Shown: positions 55,617-64,000 of the stretch, piece after piece
Position numbering within the stretch: position 1 is the stretch's first letter
How the letters are laid out: every line of letters begins with the position of its first letter
DNA from: Coleofasciculaceae cyanobacterium
GTDB lineage: Bacteria; Cyanobacteriota; Cyanobacteriia; Cyanobacteriales; Xenococcaceae
Direction of reading: 5' to 3'
Length of the DNA stretch: 64,000 bases
Assembly (NCBI GenBank): GCA_036703275.1
Contig: DATNPK010000098.1
Coordinates: 62,001 to 126,000 of the forward strand
Position numbers and translations under genes: made by a program
Notes under the pieces: generated by a model
What the model was told of the DNA's origin: nothing
The model's input: only the letters and a program-made list of their open reading frames with translations
Database searches by the model: none

Positions 55617-56414
55617 TCACCGAGCTAGGTGGAAATTAGGCTGGGTGTCAAACCATAGAGATTGAGCAAAAGGAAACTCCCGATAGCCGACCCTCAATAG
55701 ACAAAGCCCTTTTGCAGGAGCAGAATATTTGACCTCGGAGCGACACTGGGTTTGCCAGATGTTGGTAAAGTTTTCAGGCGTTCTTTTGCCTACTCCGACC
55801 TCTACCAGCATCCCTACCAACAGACGTACCATACCGTACAAAAAACTGTTTGCCTGAATTTCTAAGTGCAAAAATTCTCCTTGCCGATAGCATTCGGCAG
55901 CCTGTACTTCTACGCTCGAATCTGCTCGATCTGAACCAGATCTTTTAAAAGCGGCAAAATCATGTTCCCCGATCAAAGGTTTTAAAGCTGCCTGAATTAA
56001 AGATTCTTGCAATACAGACTGATAATAATGCCAGCAGGTTTGATTAACAAACACATTGGGGCGTTTATCGGTGTATATTGTGTAGCGGTAACGCCGCCAC
56101 CTAGCCGAAAAACGTGCATGCCAATTATCGGAAACTTGAGCCGAAGCTATTACTACTATATCCTCTGGCAGTCTCGCGTTAATAATTTTAGCCCACTTAC
56201 CAGCTGGAATTGGACCTTGATAGCCAAAGTGCGCGACTTGAGCTGCTGCATGAACCCCCGAGTCAGTTCTTCCTGCACCATAAATATTTACAGGAAAGCC
56301 AGTAATATCAGCGATCGCTTGTTCAATACATCCTTGAACGCTAACTTGGTTTGGTTGCTTTTGCCAGCCATGAAAGTTTGTTCCTAGATATTGAATCAAT
56401 AAAGCTACCCTCAT
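55617..56414 (-). CDS. truA: tRNA pseudouridine synthase A
   Basis: 265 residues from ATG 56414, the start that gives [18 protein letters not shown]; the frame is open 12 codons upstream. TruA makes pseudouridine at tRNA positions 38-40. The catalytic Asp is in [19 protein letters not shown] near 48. Its position between rplQ and rplM is conserved in cyanobacteria. Confidence 0.94.
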   Translation of the reverse strand: MRVALLIQYLGTNFHGWQKQPNQVSVQGCIEQAIADITGFPVNIYGAGRTDSGVHAAAQVAHFGYQGPIPAGKWAKIINARLPEDIVVIASAQVSDNWHARFSARWRRYRYTIYTDKRPNVFVNQTCWHYYQSVLQESLIQAALKPLIGEHDFAAFKRSGSDRADSSVEVQAAECYRQGEFLHLEIQANSFLYGMVRLLVGMLVEVGVGKRTPENFTNIWQTQCRSEVKYSAPAKGLCLLRVGYREFPFAQSLWFDTQPNFHLAR

Positions 56415-56465
56415 AAGATGCTTTGATTGAGATTGGCAGTTTATAACCATTCATCTAGTATCTAC

Positions 56466-56816
56466 TTAAACTAACTCGATAATTGCCATTTCGGCATTAT
56501 CACCACGACGGCGTTTAGTTCTCACGATGCGAGTGTAGCCCCCACTGCGATTACTATAGCGTTCGTTTACGGCTTTAAATAACTCGCTGACTAAATCTTT
56601 ATCATAGATATAGCTTAAAGCTTGTCTTCTAGAAGCTAAAGAACCATTCTTGGCTAAAGTAATTATTCTTTCTACTTCGCTGCGTACTGCCTTGGCACGC
56701 GTTTGAGTAGTTTTAATTTGACCATGACGAATAATTTCTGTTGCCAGCGATCGCAACAAGGCTTTCCTTTGGTCTGCTGGTAGCCCCAGCATTTTGACTT
56801 TACATCGATGTCGCAT
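56466..56816 (-). CDS. rplQ: 50S ribosomal protein L17
   Basis: 116 residues. [20 protein letters not shown] at the N-terminus and [21 protein letters not shown] at the C-terminus are standard. Follows rpoA by 36 bases, as in the alpha operon of other bacteria. Confidence 0.97.
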   Translation of the reverse strand: MRHRCKVKMLGLPADQRKALLRSLATEIIRHGQIKTTQTRAKAVRSEVERIITLAKNGSLASRRQALSYIYDKDLVSELFKAVNERYSNRSGGYTRIVRTKRRRGDNAEMAIIELV

Positions 56817-56851
56817 GATTAATATTTGATACTAATACTGTTTATATATGC

Positions 56852-57838
56852 TTACTTACCTGACTTTTCTTGAGCTAGGGTAATTCCCAAGCGTTGCTGC
56901 AAGGCTTCTATTACCTCGTCTGCTGATTTTTGACCGAAATTTTTGATTTCTAAGAGGTCTTCTTGGGTATAATCAAGCAAGTCAGAAACTGAGTTAATCT
57001 GTGCCCGTTTTAGACAGTTGTAGGCTCTAACCGACAACTGCAATTCCTCAATAGGAATTTGGCTAGTTGGATCTTCGTCCTCTTGATACTCGTCTTGAAT
57101 TTCTTCTAAAGTAAGATCTTTTAAAGGATTGAACAATTCAACCACAATTCCCGCCGCTTGAGACAAGGCTTCCTCTGGTTTAATACTACCATTAGTCCAA
57201 ATCTCCATAATTAGGCGTTCGCGGATACCTGAACCATCAACTCGCGCATCTTCAACGCTATAATTGACCTTAGTGACGGGCATAAATACAGCATCTATTT
57301 GCAGAAAGTCCAAAGAACTTCCCTCTTCTTTACCTCTTTCAACCGCACGATAACCTTTGCCTCTTTCAACCCTAAATTCCATTTCTAGGCTAGTACCGGC
57401 GGCAATAGTTGCTACATACTGATTAGAATCTACCGTCTCCACTTCGGAGGGCAATTCAAATTGTGCAGCAGTAACCGTTCCAGGTCCAGTTGCCACTAAG
57501 CGACCTATTTGAGGCTGATTGGTATAGCTTTTGAGAACTATTTCTTTCATATTGAGAATAATCTCTAAAACGTCCTCTCTTACTCCCTCAATCGTGGCAA
57601 ATTCATGAGTCGCAAAGCCAAACTTATGTTCTTGCTTGCTTTCATCCTTTGCCATACCTCCACCAATACGGATCGCGGTAACGGCTGCACCCTCTAAATT
57701 TGACAGCAGTACTCTCCTCAAGGCATTGCCCAGGGTAGTTCCTTGACCACGGTCTAAAGGTTCTAGGATAAACTTACTGTATTGATGTTGATTTTTTAGG
57801 GTTTTAGACTCTACACATTCAATTTGAAATTGCGCCAC
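56852..57838 (-). CDS. rpoA: RNA polymerase alpha subunit, with N-terminal-domain insertion
   Basis: 328 residues, about 15 longer than usual. The alpha NTD (FILEPLDRGQGTTLGNALRR near 23-42) dimerises and binds beta and beta'. The alpha CTD (SVRAYNCLKRAQINSVSDLL near 262-281, LLEIKNFGQKSADEVIEAL) contacts DNA and activators. Between Ile58 and His78, where the family has about four residues (I-x-G-V-x-HEF), there are 19 residues, rich in Lys, Asp and Glu (GGMAKDESKQEHKFGFAT). The frame is intact, so the extra segment is real in this sequence. A long acidic linker joins the domains near 235-250. Confidence 0.95.
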   Translation of the reverse strand: MAQFQIECVESKTLKNQHQYSKFILEPLDRGQGTTLGNALRRVLLSNLEGAAVTAIRIGGGMAKDESKQEHKFGFATHEFATIEGVREDVLEIILNMKEIVLKSYTNQPQIGRLVATGPGTVTAAQFELPSEVETVDSNQYVATIAAGTSLEMEFRVERGKGYRAVERGKEEGSSLDFLQIDAVFMPVTKVNYSVEDARVDGSGIRERLIMEIWTNGSIKPEEALSQAAGIVVELFNPLKDLTLEEIQDEYQEDEDPTSQIPIEELQLSVRAYNCLKRAQINSVSDLLDYTQEDLLEIKNFGQKSADEVIEALQQRLGITLAQEKSGK

Positions 57839-57940
57839 AGGCTGCTCTCCCTCTTATTCGACAAGCGATCTGGTAAATCACAATAAAAATAGTTGCATCA
57901 TTTAGCTACAACTTACTAACTTTTGCTGATTGCTTCAAAG

Positions 57941-58333
57941 CTATACTCTGCGTCGTTTAGGTGGACGACAACCATTATGTGGTATTGGCGTAACATCACG
58001 TATTAAAGTGATTTCTAGCCCAACACCCTGTAAAGCTCTAATCGCTGTTTCTCGACCAGCACCAGGTCCGCTAACCATTACCTCTACCTGGCGCATTCCC
58101 TGATCCATAGCTCTTCGTCCTGCACTGTCGGCTGCTGTTTGAGCAGCAAAGGGAGTCCCTTTTTTGGCTCCTTTAAAACCGCTAGCTCCTGCCGAAGACC
58201 AAGATATTACATCTCCTCGAGTATCAGAAATTGTGACAATAGTGTTGTTAAAAGTGGACTGAATATGTGCCACACCATTGGGAACATTTTTTTTATTTTT
58301 CTTTGCGCTGCTTCTTCTTTTTGGTTGCGCCAT
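57941..58333 (-). CDS. rpsK: 30S ribosomal protein S11
   Basis: 130 residues. [22 protein letters not shown] near 20, [20 protein letters not shown] near 48 and the C-terminal [18 protein letters not shown] are standard S11 marks. Between rpsM and rpoA. Confidence 0.97.
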   Translation of the reverse strand: MAQPKRRSSAKKNKKNVPNGVAHIQSTFNNTIVTISDTRGDVISWSSAGASGFKGAKKGTPFAAQTAADSAGRRAMDQGMRQVEVMVSGPGAGRETAIRALQGVGLEITLIRDVTPIPHNGCRPPKRRRV

Positions 58334-58381
58334 GTTACTTTTGTTGTGATGTAATTATGGTTAGATATGAATTTTAGCTGT

Positions 58382-58765
58382 TTACTTCTTGCCAGGGGCT
58401 TTTTTCTTACCAGCCACAGTTAATCGTCTGCCTCTTCTGGTACGAGCATTAGTACGAGTTCTTTGACCTCTTAAAGGTAACCCCATACGGTGGCGACGAC
58501 CACGATAGGTACCAATATCAGCTAAGCGCTTGATATTCATTGCTTCCCAGCGTCTTAAGTCGCCTTCAACCTGATAGTTATCTTCAACATATGCTCTTAG
58601 CTTAGTTACATCTTCATCAGATAGATCCCGAACTCTTGTGTCTGGATTGACTCCAGTCTCGGCGATCGCTTGCTGTGCCCGTGATAAGCCTACGCCAAAA
58701 ATGTAGGTAAGCGCGATTTCCACACGCTTGTCACGAGGAAGATCTACGCCAGAAATCCTTGCCAC
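58382..58765 (-). CDS. rpsM: 30S ribosomal protein S13
   Basis: 127 residues. [20 protein letters not shown] at the N-terminus, the helix [19 protein letters not shown] and [20 protein letters not shown] at the C-terminus are standard. It follows rpmJ by 83 bases and precedes rpsK by 48. Confidence 0.97.
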   Translation of the reverse strand: MARISGVDLPRDKRVEIALTYIFGVGLSRAQQAIAETGVNPDTRVRDLSDEDVTKLRAYVEDNYQVEGDLRRWEAMNIKRLADIGTYRGRRHRMGLPLRGQRTRTNARTRRGRRLTVAGKKKAPGKK

Positions 58766-58848
58766 GTTATTTACTCCCTAAGTTGTTTTGTTGCTTGTTT
58801 TGCTTCGTTTGCTGCTTAAATTAATCTTGGTCAGATGACTATAGACAA

Positions 58849-58965
58849 TTATCCCTGGCGTTGCTTATGCTTGGGATTACTACTACAAATCACCATTACT
58901 CGACCGCGCCTCTTAATGACACGGCATTTTTCGCACATTTTTTTTACTGATGGTCTAACTTTCAT
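58849..58965 (-). CDS. rpmJ: 50S ribosomal protein L36
   Basis: 38 residues, too short for most ORF filters: [20 protein letters not shown] followed by [18 protein letters not shown]. The zinc ligands C-x2-C (CEKC), Cys27 and His33 are present, so this is the zinc-binding form. ATG start at 58965. It sits between infA and rpsM as in other cyanobacteria. Confidence 0.96.
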   Translation of the reverse strand: MKVRPSVKKMCEKCRVIKRRGRVMVICSSNPKHKQRQG

Positions 58966-59056
58966 GCCTTACTCTGGCCACATTGCAAGCCTATAATTGT
59001 ATCAATCATTTGGTTTGTGTGTCAAATAGCTAAAGATTTGCTTTTTGACAAACTGG

Positions 59057-59281
59057 TTACTTGTTTTTGAGACGATAGGTTATTCTACCCTTAGTCAAAT
59101 CATAAGGTGTTAACTCGACTTTGACGCGATCGCCTGGTAGAATTTTGATATAATTTCGCCGAATTTTACCTGAAATATGAGCTAAGACGTTAAAGCCATT
59201 ATCCAGATCGACGCGAAACATCGCATTAGGAAGAGATTCTGTAACAGTCCCTTCCATTTCAATTAAATCTTGTTTAGCCAA
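59057..59281 (-). CDS. infA: translation initiation factor IF-1
   Basis: 74 residues, a single OB-fold: [44 protein letters not shown] and [13 protein letters not shown]-1 sits in the A site of the 30S subunit during initiation. Between adk and rpmJ. Confidence 0.97.
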   Translation of the reverse strand: MAKQDLIEMEGTVTESLPNAMFRVDLDNGFNVLAHISGKIRRNYIKILPGDRVKVELTPYDLTKGRITYRLKNK

Positions 59282-59446
59282 TATTTATCTCCGCTACTTC
59301 TTGATCAATAGTTAACGGCAATAGCTGTTTATCGTTTCACCGAGCAAATTGTCTAAATTTTTCGACACAGCATTACAATTATTACCTTTTTTGTCCACTT
59401 TATATCGTAATATACTGATATATTCGGGAGGTTGTTTGCCTAAAAA

Positions 59447-60004
59447 CTATGATGAAATGACTTCACTTAATTGCTTAGTTACCTTTTCCATGGTTTGATT
59501 ACCGTCAATAGTTTCGAGTATTTTCTTTTTTTGATAGAAATCTATCACTGGCACGGTATCCTGATGATAAACTTCTAAGCGACGACGAATAGTCTCTTCT
59601 GTATCATCCTTGCGCTTTCTTGCTAATAATCTTAATACGAGGACTTCATCTGGTACTTGCAGATTCAGAACACAGTCAGCATTTTGATCTAATTTAGCTA
59701 ATAGCTCCTCTAGAAATGCAGCTTGATTAACGTTTCGGGGAAACCCATCTAATATCCAGCCGTTAAAAGTATCATCAGAAGAAAGACGGTCTTGGATTAA
59801 GTTCAAAATTAGAGCGTCAGGAACAAGTTCACCTCGATTCATGTAATCCTTGGCTTGTTTACCCAAAGGGGTTTGTTGGGCAACAGTTGCGCGCAGAATA
59901 TCTCCAGTAGATACATGAGGTATTTGTCGATCTTCGGCTATTATCTGAGCTTGAGTTCCCTTGCCCGCACCAGGAGGACCAAGGAATATTAATCGCTTTG
60001 CCAT
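59447..60004 (-). CDS. adk: adenylate kinase
   Basis: 185 residues. FLGPPGAGKGTQAQIIAE near 7-24 is the P-loop, GWILDGFPRNVNQAAFL near 82 binds AMP, and a short lid (about 120-135, RLLARKRKDDTEETIRRR) without zinc cysteines is the short form usual in cyanobacteria. It interconverts ATP, AMP and ADP. Between secY and infA. Confidence 0.96.
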   Translation of the reverse strand: MAKRLIFLGPPGAGKGTQAQIIAEDRQIPHVSTGDILRATVAQQTPLGKQAKDYMNRGELVPDALILNLIQDRLSSDDTFNGWILDGFPRNVNQAAFLEELLAKLDQNADCVLNLQVPDEVLVLRLLARKRKDDTEETIRRRLEVYHQDTVPVIDFYQKKKILETIDGNQTMEKVTKQLSEVISS

Positions 60005-60084
60005 ATCAACTTATTGAAATTAAGGTTATATAATTGGCAGCCAAGAGTTAGCCTTTGGCTAGCCATTGTCTTTATACGGCAAAA

Positions 60085-61413
60085 CTACTGTTTAACCATT
60101 CCTTCATAACGTTGAGAAATAACGTAGGTTTGTATTTGCTTAGCAGTATCAATTGCTACCCCCACTAAAATTAGCAAAGATGTTGCCCCAAAACCACTAA
60201 AAACCGTTGTTCCCGCAGGAATAGCACTTTCTACCAGAGTAGGAATCGTCGCCACTAAACCAAGGAATATTGCTCCTAAAAGAGTCAAACGATTAAGAAC
60301 TTTTTCTAAATAAGCGCTGGTTGCCTTACCTGGTCTTATTCCAGGAATTGACGCACCCATTTTTTTGAGGTTCTGAGACATATCGACAGGATTGACAATT
60401 AAAGAAGCATAAAAGTAGCTAAAAAATAGAATCAAAACCAAATAAACCAGAATATAAGCCCAGTTCCCTGGCTGAATTGCGGTAGCAATTTGAGTAAATA
60501 CATTTTTAACCGCTCCCTCTCCAGGTAAAAATCCAATCAGTTGAGCTGGTAAAAACAACACAGAAGAAGCAAAAATAATTGGCATTACTCCGCCTTGGTT
60601 TAGTCTTAAAGGAAGATAATTGCTTCTTTCGCGATATACTCTTCTACCTACCTGACGACGGGCAGATATAATTGGAATACGGCGTGTTCCTTCCTGAATA
60701 AAGACAATCCCGACAATCATGGTCAAAAAGACTAGGAGCAAAATTACCACTTGAGCGATCGCTTCTCTACCACCACTCTGTGCATACTCAATAGTGTTAC
60801 CCAAAGTCTTGGGCAAGACAGCTACAATGTTGACAAAAATTAGTAGAGACGCTCCATTGCCAATACCTTTTTCAGTAATTAGCTCGGAAATCCACATGAC
60901 AAACATTGAGCCAGCAGTTAAAGCCAGTACTGTTTCAGCAATAGGAAATATGCTCTTCTCAATTATGCCGTTATTAACCAGTAAGCCCATAGTAATACCA
61001 AAGCTTTGGATAATTGCTCCACCGAGAGCAACATAACGAGTTATTTGAGCTATTTTACGTCTTCCCGCTTCCCCTTCATTCTTTTGTAAATCTTCTAAGC
61101 TCGGTATCGCAGTTGCTAACAACTGCATAATAATTGAGGCATTAATAAAAGGTAAGATGCCCAGTGCAAAAATCCCGAGAGCAGAAATACCACCGCCAGT
61201 AAAGATGTCTAAAAAGCCAACTATTGAGGCATTACCCGAATTATCGATAAAATTGCCAAAAAGTTCTCGGTCAATTCCTGGAACAGGAATGAATACTCCT
61301 AAACGGACTAATATCAAAAGACCAATGGTAACCAGCAGCCTGCCTCTAAGACCAGCTGCCTGTGCCATTTGTAAAAAAGTCTCCTGTGCTGACGGAGTTT
61401 TTTCTCTAACCAT
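60085..61413 (-). CDS. secY: preprotein translocase subunit SecY
   Basis: 442 residues with ten membrane helices. SecY forms the channel of the Sec translocon for the plasma and thylakoid membranes. LGIFALGILPFINASIIMQL near 87, ELITEKGIGNGASLLIFVNI near 182 and IPGIRPGKATSAYLEKVLNR near 345 are conserved. Follows rplO, its usual neighbour. Confidence 0.97.
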   Translation of the reverse strand: MVREKTPSAQETFLQMAQAAGLRGRLLVTIGLLILVRLGVFIPVPGIDRELFGNFIDNSGNASIVGFLDIFTGGGISALGIFALGILPFINASIIMQLLATAIPSLEDLQKNEGEAGRRKIAQITRYVALGGAIIQSFGITMGLLVNNGIIEKSIFPIAETVLALTAGSMFVMWISELITEKGIGNGASLLIFVNIVAVLPKTLGNTIEYAQSGGREAIAQVVILLLVFLTMIVGIVFIQEGTRRIPIISARRQVGRRVYRERSNYLPLRLNQGGVMPIIFASSVLFLPAQLIGFLPGEGAVKNVFTQIATAIQPGNWAYILVYLVLILFFSYFYASLIVNPVDMSQNLKKMGASIPGIRPGKATSAYLEKVLNRLTLLGAIFLGLVATIPTLVESAIPAGTTVFSGFGATSLLILVGVAIDTAKQIQTYVISQRYEGMVKQ

Positions 61414-61520
61414 ACAGGTTTACCTCTTATATGCTTGGTACTAAAAAGTTGTTTACGGAGAAATATTATATAAATTTAATTTTTTACCCCTGCTCCTCAT
61501 GATATACCAATCGTGAATGC

Positions 61521-61970
61521 TTACTTGGCAATAACTTCACAGGTACCACCAACAGCCTCTATTTTCTGGACGGCGCTTTTAGTAAATGCTGCTGCTTTAA
61601 CATTTAATGCTGCTTTTAATTCACCATTGCCTAAAATCTTGAGCGGACCATCATTACTAGTAAGAATACCGTTTTCAAGTAAAGAACCTAAAGTAACCTC
61701 TGTGTTAGCAGGCAACGATTCTAAAGCTTCGACATTAATAATGGTGTAATGCTTTTGGTTGATTAGGGGAAAATGCTTTAGTTTAGGGACTCGGCGATAA
61801 AGGGGCATTTGACCGCCTTCAAAACCTGCCTTTGTTCCTGTACCAGAACGAGACTTTTGACCGCGCATGCCAAAACCACAGCTAGCACCCTGTCCAGCTG
61901 CAATACCACGACCAACTCTGCGTTTTCGTCTTTTTGAACCCTCTTTTGGGCTGAGATTTTCTAGTTTCAT
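61521..61970 (-). CDS. rplO: 50S ribosomal protein L15
   Basis: 149 residues from ATG 61970 with GGAG 10 bases upstream. A longer frame runs back to 62069 through repeat DNA and is not supported. [20 protein letters not shown], the glycine-rich [16 protein letters not shown] and [14 protein letters not shown] are standard L15 marks. Between rpsE and secY. Confidence 0.96.
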   Translation of the reverse strand: MKLENLSPKEGSKRRKRRVGRGIAAGQGASCGFGMRGQKSRSGTGTKAGFEGGQMPLYRRVPKLKHFPLINQKHYTIINVEALESLPANTEVTLGSLLENGILTSNDGPLKILGNGELKAALNVKAAAFTKSAVQKIEAVGGTCEVIAK

Positions 61971-62068
61971 CTGTTTTCTCCAAACTATAAAAGGGAAAGT
62001 AAAACTGAAGCTGTTTTGAGGTAGGTGGCTTATTCTCGCTCGAAACCAAGAATATACACCAATCAACA

Positions 62069-62108
62069 AGCTTATAGCTTATGGCTTATAGCTTATGGCT
62101 TATAGCTT
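62069..62108. repeat. heptamer/14-mer repeat tract between rpsE and rplO
   Basis: AGCTTAT and GGCTTAT units alternate about five times, adjacent to the rpsE stop codon. It is inside the ribosomal transcript. Confidence 0.8.
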
Positions 62109-62110
62109 TT

Positions 62111-62641
62111 TTAAGCGTACAGCTGTTCGATTGAAATATCTCTTTCCCGAGCAACCTCTGCAAAAGTACGCAGGCTAGCCAAAGCGTCAATCGCTGCTCT
62201 AGCGTTATTTAAAGGACTATTAGAACCCAGTTGTTTTGCCAAAATATTTTTAACTCCAGCCAGTTCTAGTACGGTACGAACCGCACCACCAGCAATTACT
62301 CCAGTACCAGGAGCAGCAGGACGCATAAATACTTTGGCACCACCAGCTATACCGTTGGTGATATGAACAATTGAGTTAGCTTTGGTTAGAGATACTTCAA
62401 CCAATTGTTTTTTAGCATCGGCAACACCTTTACGCACTGCTCCGATAACATCAGCCGCTTTGCCAACACCTACTCCAACCTGTCCTTTTTCGTTACCTAC
62501 TACGACAATGGCACGGAAGCTTAGTTTTTTACCACCTTTGACTACTTTGCTGACCCGACGAATTTGCACCACTCGCTCTTGCCAAGCAGAGTCTTTTTCT
62601 TTGGCGCGACTTTTGTTGCGCGACTTATTGGATTTAGCCAT
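62111..62641 (-). CDS. rpsE: 30S ribosomal protein S5
   Basis: 176 residues. [20 protein letters not shown] near 27, [20 protein letters not shown] near 52 and [20 protein letters not shown] near 107 are standard S5 marks. The N-terminus is rich in Lys/Ser/Arg. Follows rplR by about 24 bases. Confidence 0.97.
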   Translation of the reverse strand: MAKSNKSRNKSRAKEKDSAWQERVVQIRRVSKVVKGGKKLSFRAIVVVGNEKGQVGVGVGKAADVIGAVRKGVADAKKQLVEVSLTKANSIVHITNGIAGGAKVFMRPAAPGTGVIAGGAVRTVLELAGVKNILAKQLGSNSPLNNARAAIDALASLRTFAEVARERDISIEQLYA

Positions 62642-62665
62642 AGTTATTATCCTTGATATTTTGAT

Positions 62666-63013
62666 TTAGAAATCCAAGCCAGCTTCTCTAGCTCCATCAG
62701 CTAGAGCTTTGACTCTGCCGTGATAAAGGTTGCCACCTCTATCAAAAACTACTTTAGCAATTCCTTTTTCTAAAGCTTTTTGAGCAACTAGCTTGCCAAC
62801 TTCGGCTGAAGTTTTGCACGTAGCACCATTAGATTCGAGATTAAAATCAGATGCTGCTACCAAAGTCTGCTGTGCTACATCGTCAATAACTTGAGCATAA
62901 ATATGATTGTTAGAACGGAAAACACACAAACGAGGGCGTTCGGGAGTACCGCTAACTTTTTTGCGTACCCGTCGATGACGGCGTTTTACGGATTCTTTGC
63001 GTGAAAGCTTCAT
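62666..63013 (-). CDS. rplR: 50S ribosomal protein L18
   Basis: 115 residues. [20 protein letters not shown] near 12, [14 protein letters not shown] near 32 and the C-terminal [20 protein letters not shown] are standard L18 marks. It binds 5S rRNA. Follows rplF by 5 bases. Confidence 0.97.
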   Translation of the reverse strand: MKLSRKESVKRRHRRVRKKVSGTPERPRLCVFRSNNHIYAQVIDDVAQQTLVAASDFNLESNGATCKTSAEVGKLVAQKALEKGIAKVVFDRGGNLYHGRVKALADGAREAGLDF

Positions 63014-63018
63014 AATTT

Positions 63019-63558
63019 CTACTTACCTGTCTTACCAGCCTTGCGTCTTACCTGCTCATCAAAGTAGCGAATTCCTTTTCCTTTGTAAGGTTCGGGGGGT
63101 CTTACTGCTCTGATTCTGGCAGCAACGTTGCCCACTACTTCTTTACTATTGCCACTAACAATGACTTCGGTATTCTTGTTTTCAACAGTCACGTCAATGC
63201 CATCAGGCATTTCCATTTCAACAGGCTTACTATAGCCAACGTTAAGAGTTAGCTTTTTACCCTGAGCTTGTGCTCTATAACCAACACCCTGAATCAAAAG
63301 GCGTTTTTGAAATCCTTTAGATACTCCATCTACCATGTTGGCGACTAGGGTACGGCACAAACCATGACGTTGGCGACCAATACGAGAGTCATTGGTTGGG
63401 TTAACCAAGATTGTGTCTCCCTCTTGTTTAACTTCAATTGGTTGAGGAATTTCTCGTTCTAAAGTACCTTTGGGTCCTTTGATCGTAACGTGTTGTCCTG
63501 AGATTTGCGCGCTTACCTGATCGGGAATTGGAATCGGCAGTTTGCCAATACGAGACAT
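63019..63558 (-). CDS. rplF: 50S ribosomal protein L6
   Basis: 179 residues. [40 protein letters not shown] near 79 and the signature [21 protein letters not shown] near the C-terminus are standard L6 marks. Between rpsH and rplR. Confidence 0.97.
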   Translation of the reverse strand: MSRIGKLPIPIPDQVSAQISGQHVTIKGPKGTLEREIPQPIEVKQEGDTILVNPTNDSRIGRQRHGLCRTLVANMVDGVSKGFQKRLLIQGVGYRAQAQGKKLTLNVGYSKPVEMEMPDGIDVTVENKNTEVIVSGNSKEVVGNVAARIRAVRPPEPYKGKGIRYFDEQVRRKAGKTGK

Positions 63559-63578
63559 AATTTACTTCTCCTATTAAA

Positions 63579-63980
63579 TTACCAAACGTAACAAAGAATT
63601 TCACCGCCAACTCCTTGACTGCGGGCTTCCCTATCTGTCATTACTCCACGAGATGTGGAAACGATCGCAATACCAATGCCCCCGAGAACGCGAGGAATAT
63701 CTTTTTTTGTTGAGTAAACTCTCAGTCCTGGTTTACTGACCCGCTTGAGGGTACTAATAATTGGTTGGCGATTTCTGCCTTTATATTTCAAGGAAATTTC
63801 AATAAATTTTTTGGGGTCTGACCCTGTTTCCTCAAAACTTTCGATAAAACCTTCGCTTTGCAATACTTGAGCAATAGCACGAGTCATGCGAGTTGAAGGA
63901 ACTTGGGTGGTTTGATGCTTGACCATGCAGGCATTACGGATGCGGGTCAGCATATCTGAAATAGTATCGGTTGCTGCCAT
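63579..63980 (-). CDS. rpsH: 30S ribosomal protein S8
   Basis: 133 residues. [20 protein letters not shown] at the N-terminus, [20 protein letters not shown] near 78 and the C-terminal [20 protein letters not shown] are standard S8 marks. It binds 16S rRNA helix 21 and represses the spc operon in E. coli. First gene of the block in this window; more ribosomal genes should follow beyond the right edge. Confidence 0.97.
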   Translation of the reverse strand: MAATDTISDMLTRIRNACMVKHQTTQVPSTRMTRAIAQVLQSEGFIESFEETGSDPKKFIEISLKYKGRNRQPIISTLKRVSKPGLRVYSTKKDIPRVLGGIGIAIVSTSRGVMTDREARSQGVGGEILCYVW

Positions 63981-64000
63981 TATTTCCTATTTTATGTTTT

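Overview
The window looks like a piece of a cyanobacterial chromosome. It carries ferredoxin-type nitrate reductase (narB), the NDH-1 subunit ndhD, a COP23-domain protein, a carotenoid oxygenase, a GH100 neutral invertase, several small families found mainly in cyanobacteria (DUF3134, DUF4278, DUF2993), and a very high density of the HIP1 octamer GCGATCGC in genes and spacers. The AT-rich spacers, NrtP-type nitrate permease and gene mix suggest a unicellular or colonial lineage of the Chroococcales/Pleurocapsales kind, but the genus is an inference.

Layout. 1-0.83 kb: the N-terminal part of a HlyD/RND-type membrane-fusion protein that runs off the left edge. 1.2-21.1 kb: scattered housekeeping genes on both strands: a phosphoribulokinase-like kinase, mraY, lepB, prs, bioD, rpsN, a PchB-like isochorismate lyase, nth-rseP, an inositol-phosphatase-like protein, a thioredoxin-fold membrane protein, a GNAT protein, DUF2993 plus an alpha/beta hydrolase, clpS, a CPBP protease, recJ and an LCP cell-wall ligase. 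21.1-26.7 kb: a nitrate assimilation block with mobA, a conserved unknown, narB and nrtP, with a textbook NtcA promoter in front of nrtP. 27-32.5 kb: a secreted curlin-repeat protein, a frameshifted transglutaminase, a GH13 enzyme, CsbD, a YbdK-type ligase and a stand-alone receiver.

33-46 kb: carotenoid oxygenase, a K+ channel/response-regulator operon, argD, a possible small RNA locus, a GH24 lysozyme, neutral invertase, COP23 protein, hemE, a receiver with a triplet repeat in its acidic pocket, small unknowns, coaE and a flavin reductase. 46-48.4 kb: an accessory patch with a decayed IS200/IS605-type tnpB, perfect hairpins and small inverted-repeat elements around a DUF4126 gene. 48.4-53 kb: ndhD, a CgeB-like glycosyltransferase and a SpoIID-like protein.

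53-64 kb: one long minus-strand ribosomal block in the conserved cyanobacterial order rpsH-rplF-rplR-rpsE-rplO-secY-adk-infA-rpmJ-rpsM-rpsK-rpoA-rplQ-truA-rplM-rpsI-rpmE-prfA. It makes ribosomal proteins, the RNA polymerase alpha subunit, the Sec translocon, adenylate kinase and translation factors together. rpoA carries an insertion of about 15 residues in the alpha N-terminal domain.

I saw no rRNA, tRNA or CRISPR array. No large novel operon is evident. The observations most worth following are the curlin-repeat secretory protein, the possible sRNA at 37.87-37.95 kb, the triplet-repeat receiver, the RpoA insertion, the orphan PchB homologue and the broken transglutaminase.
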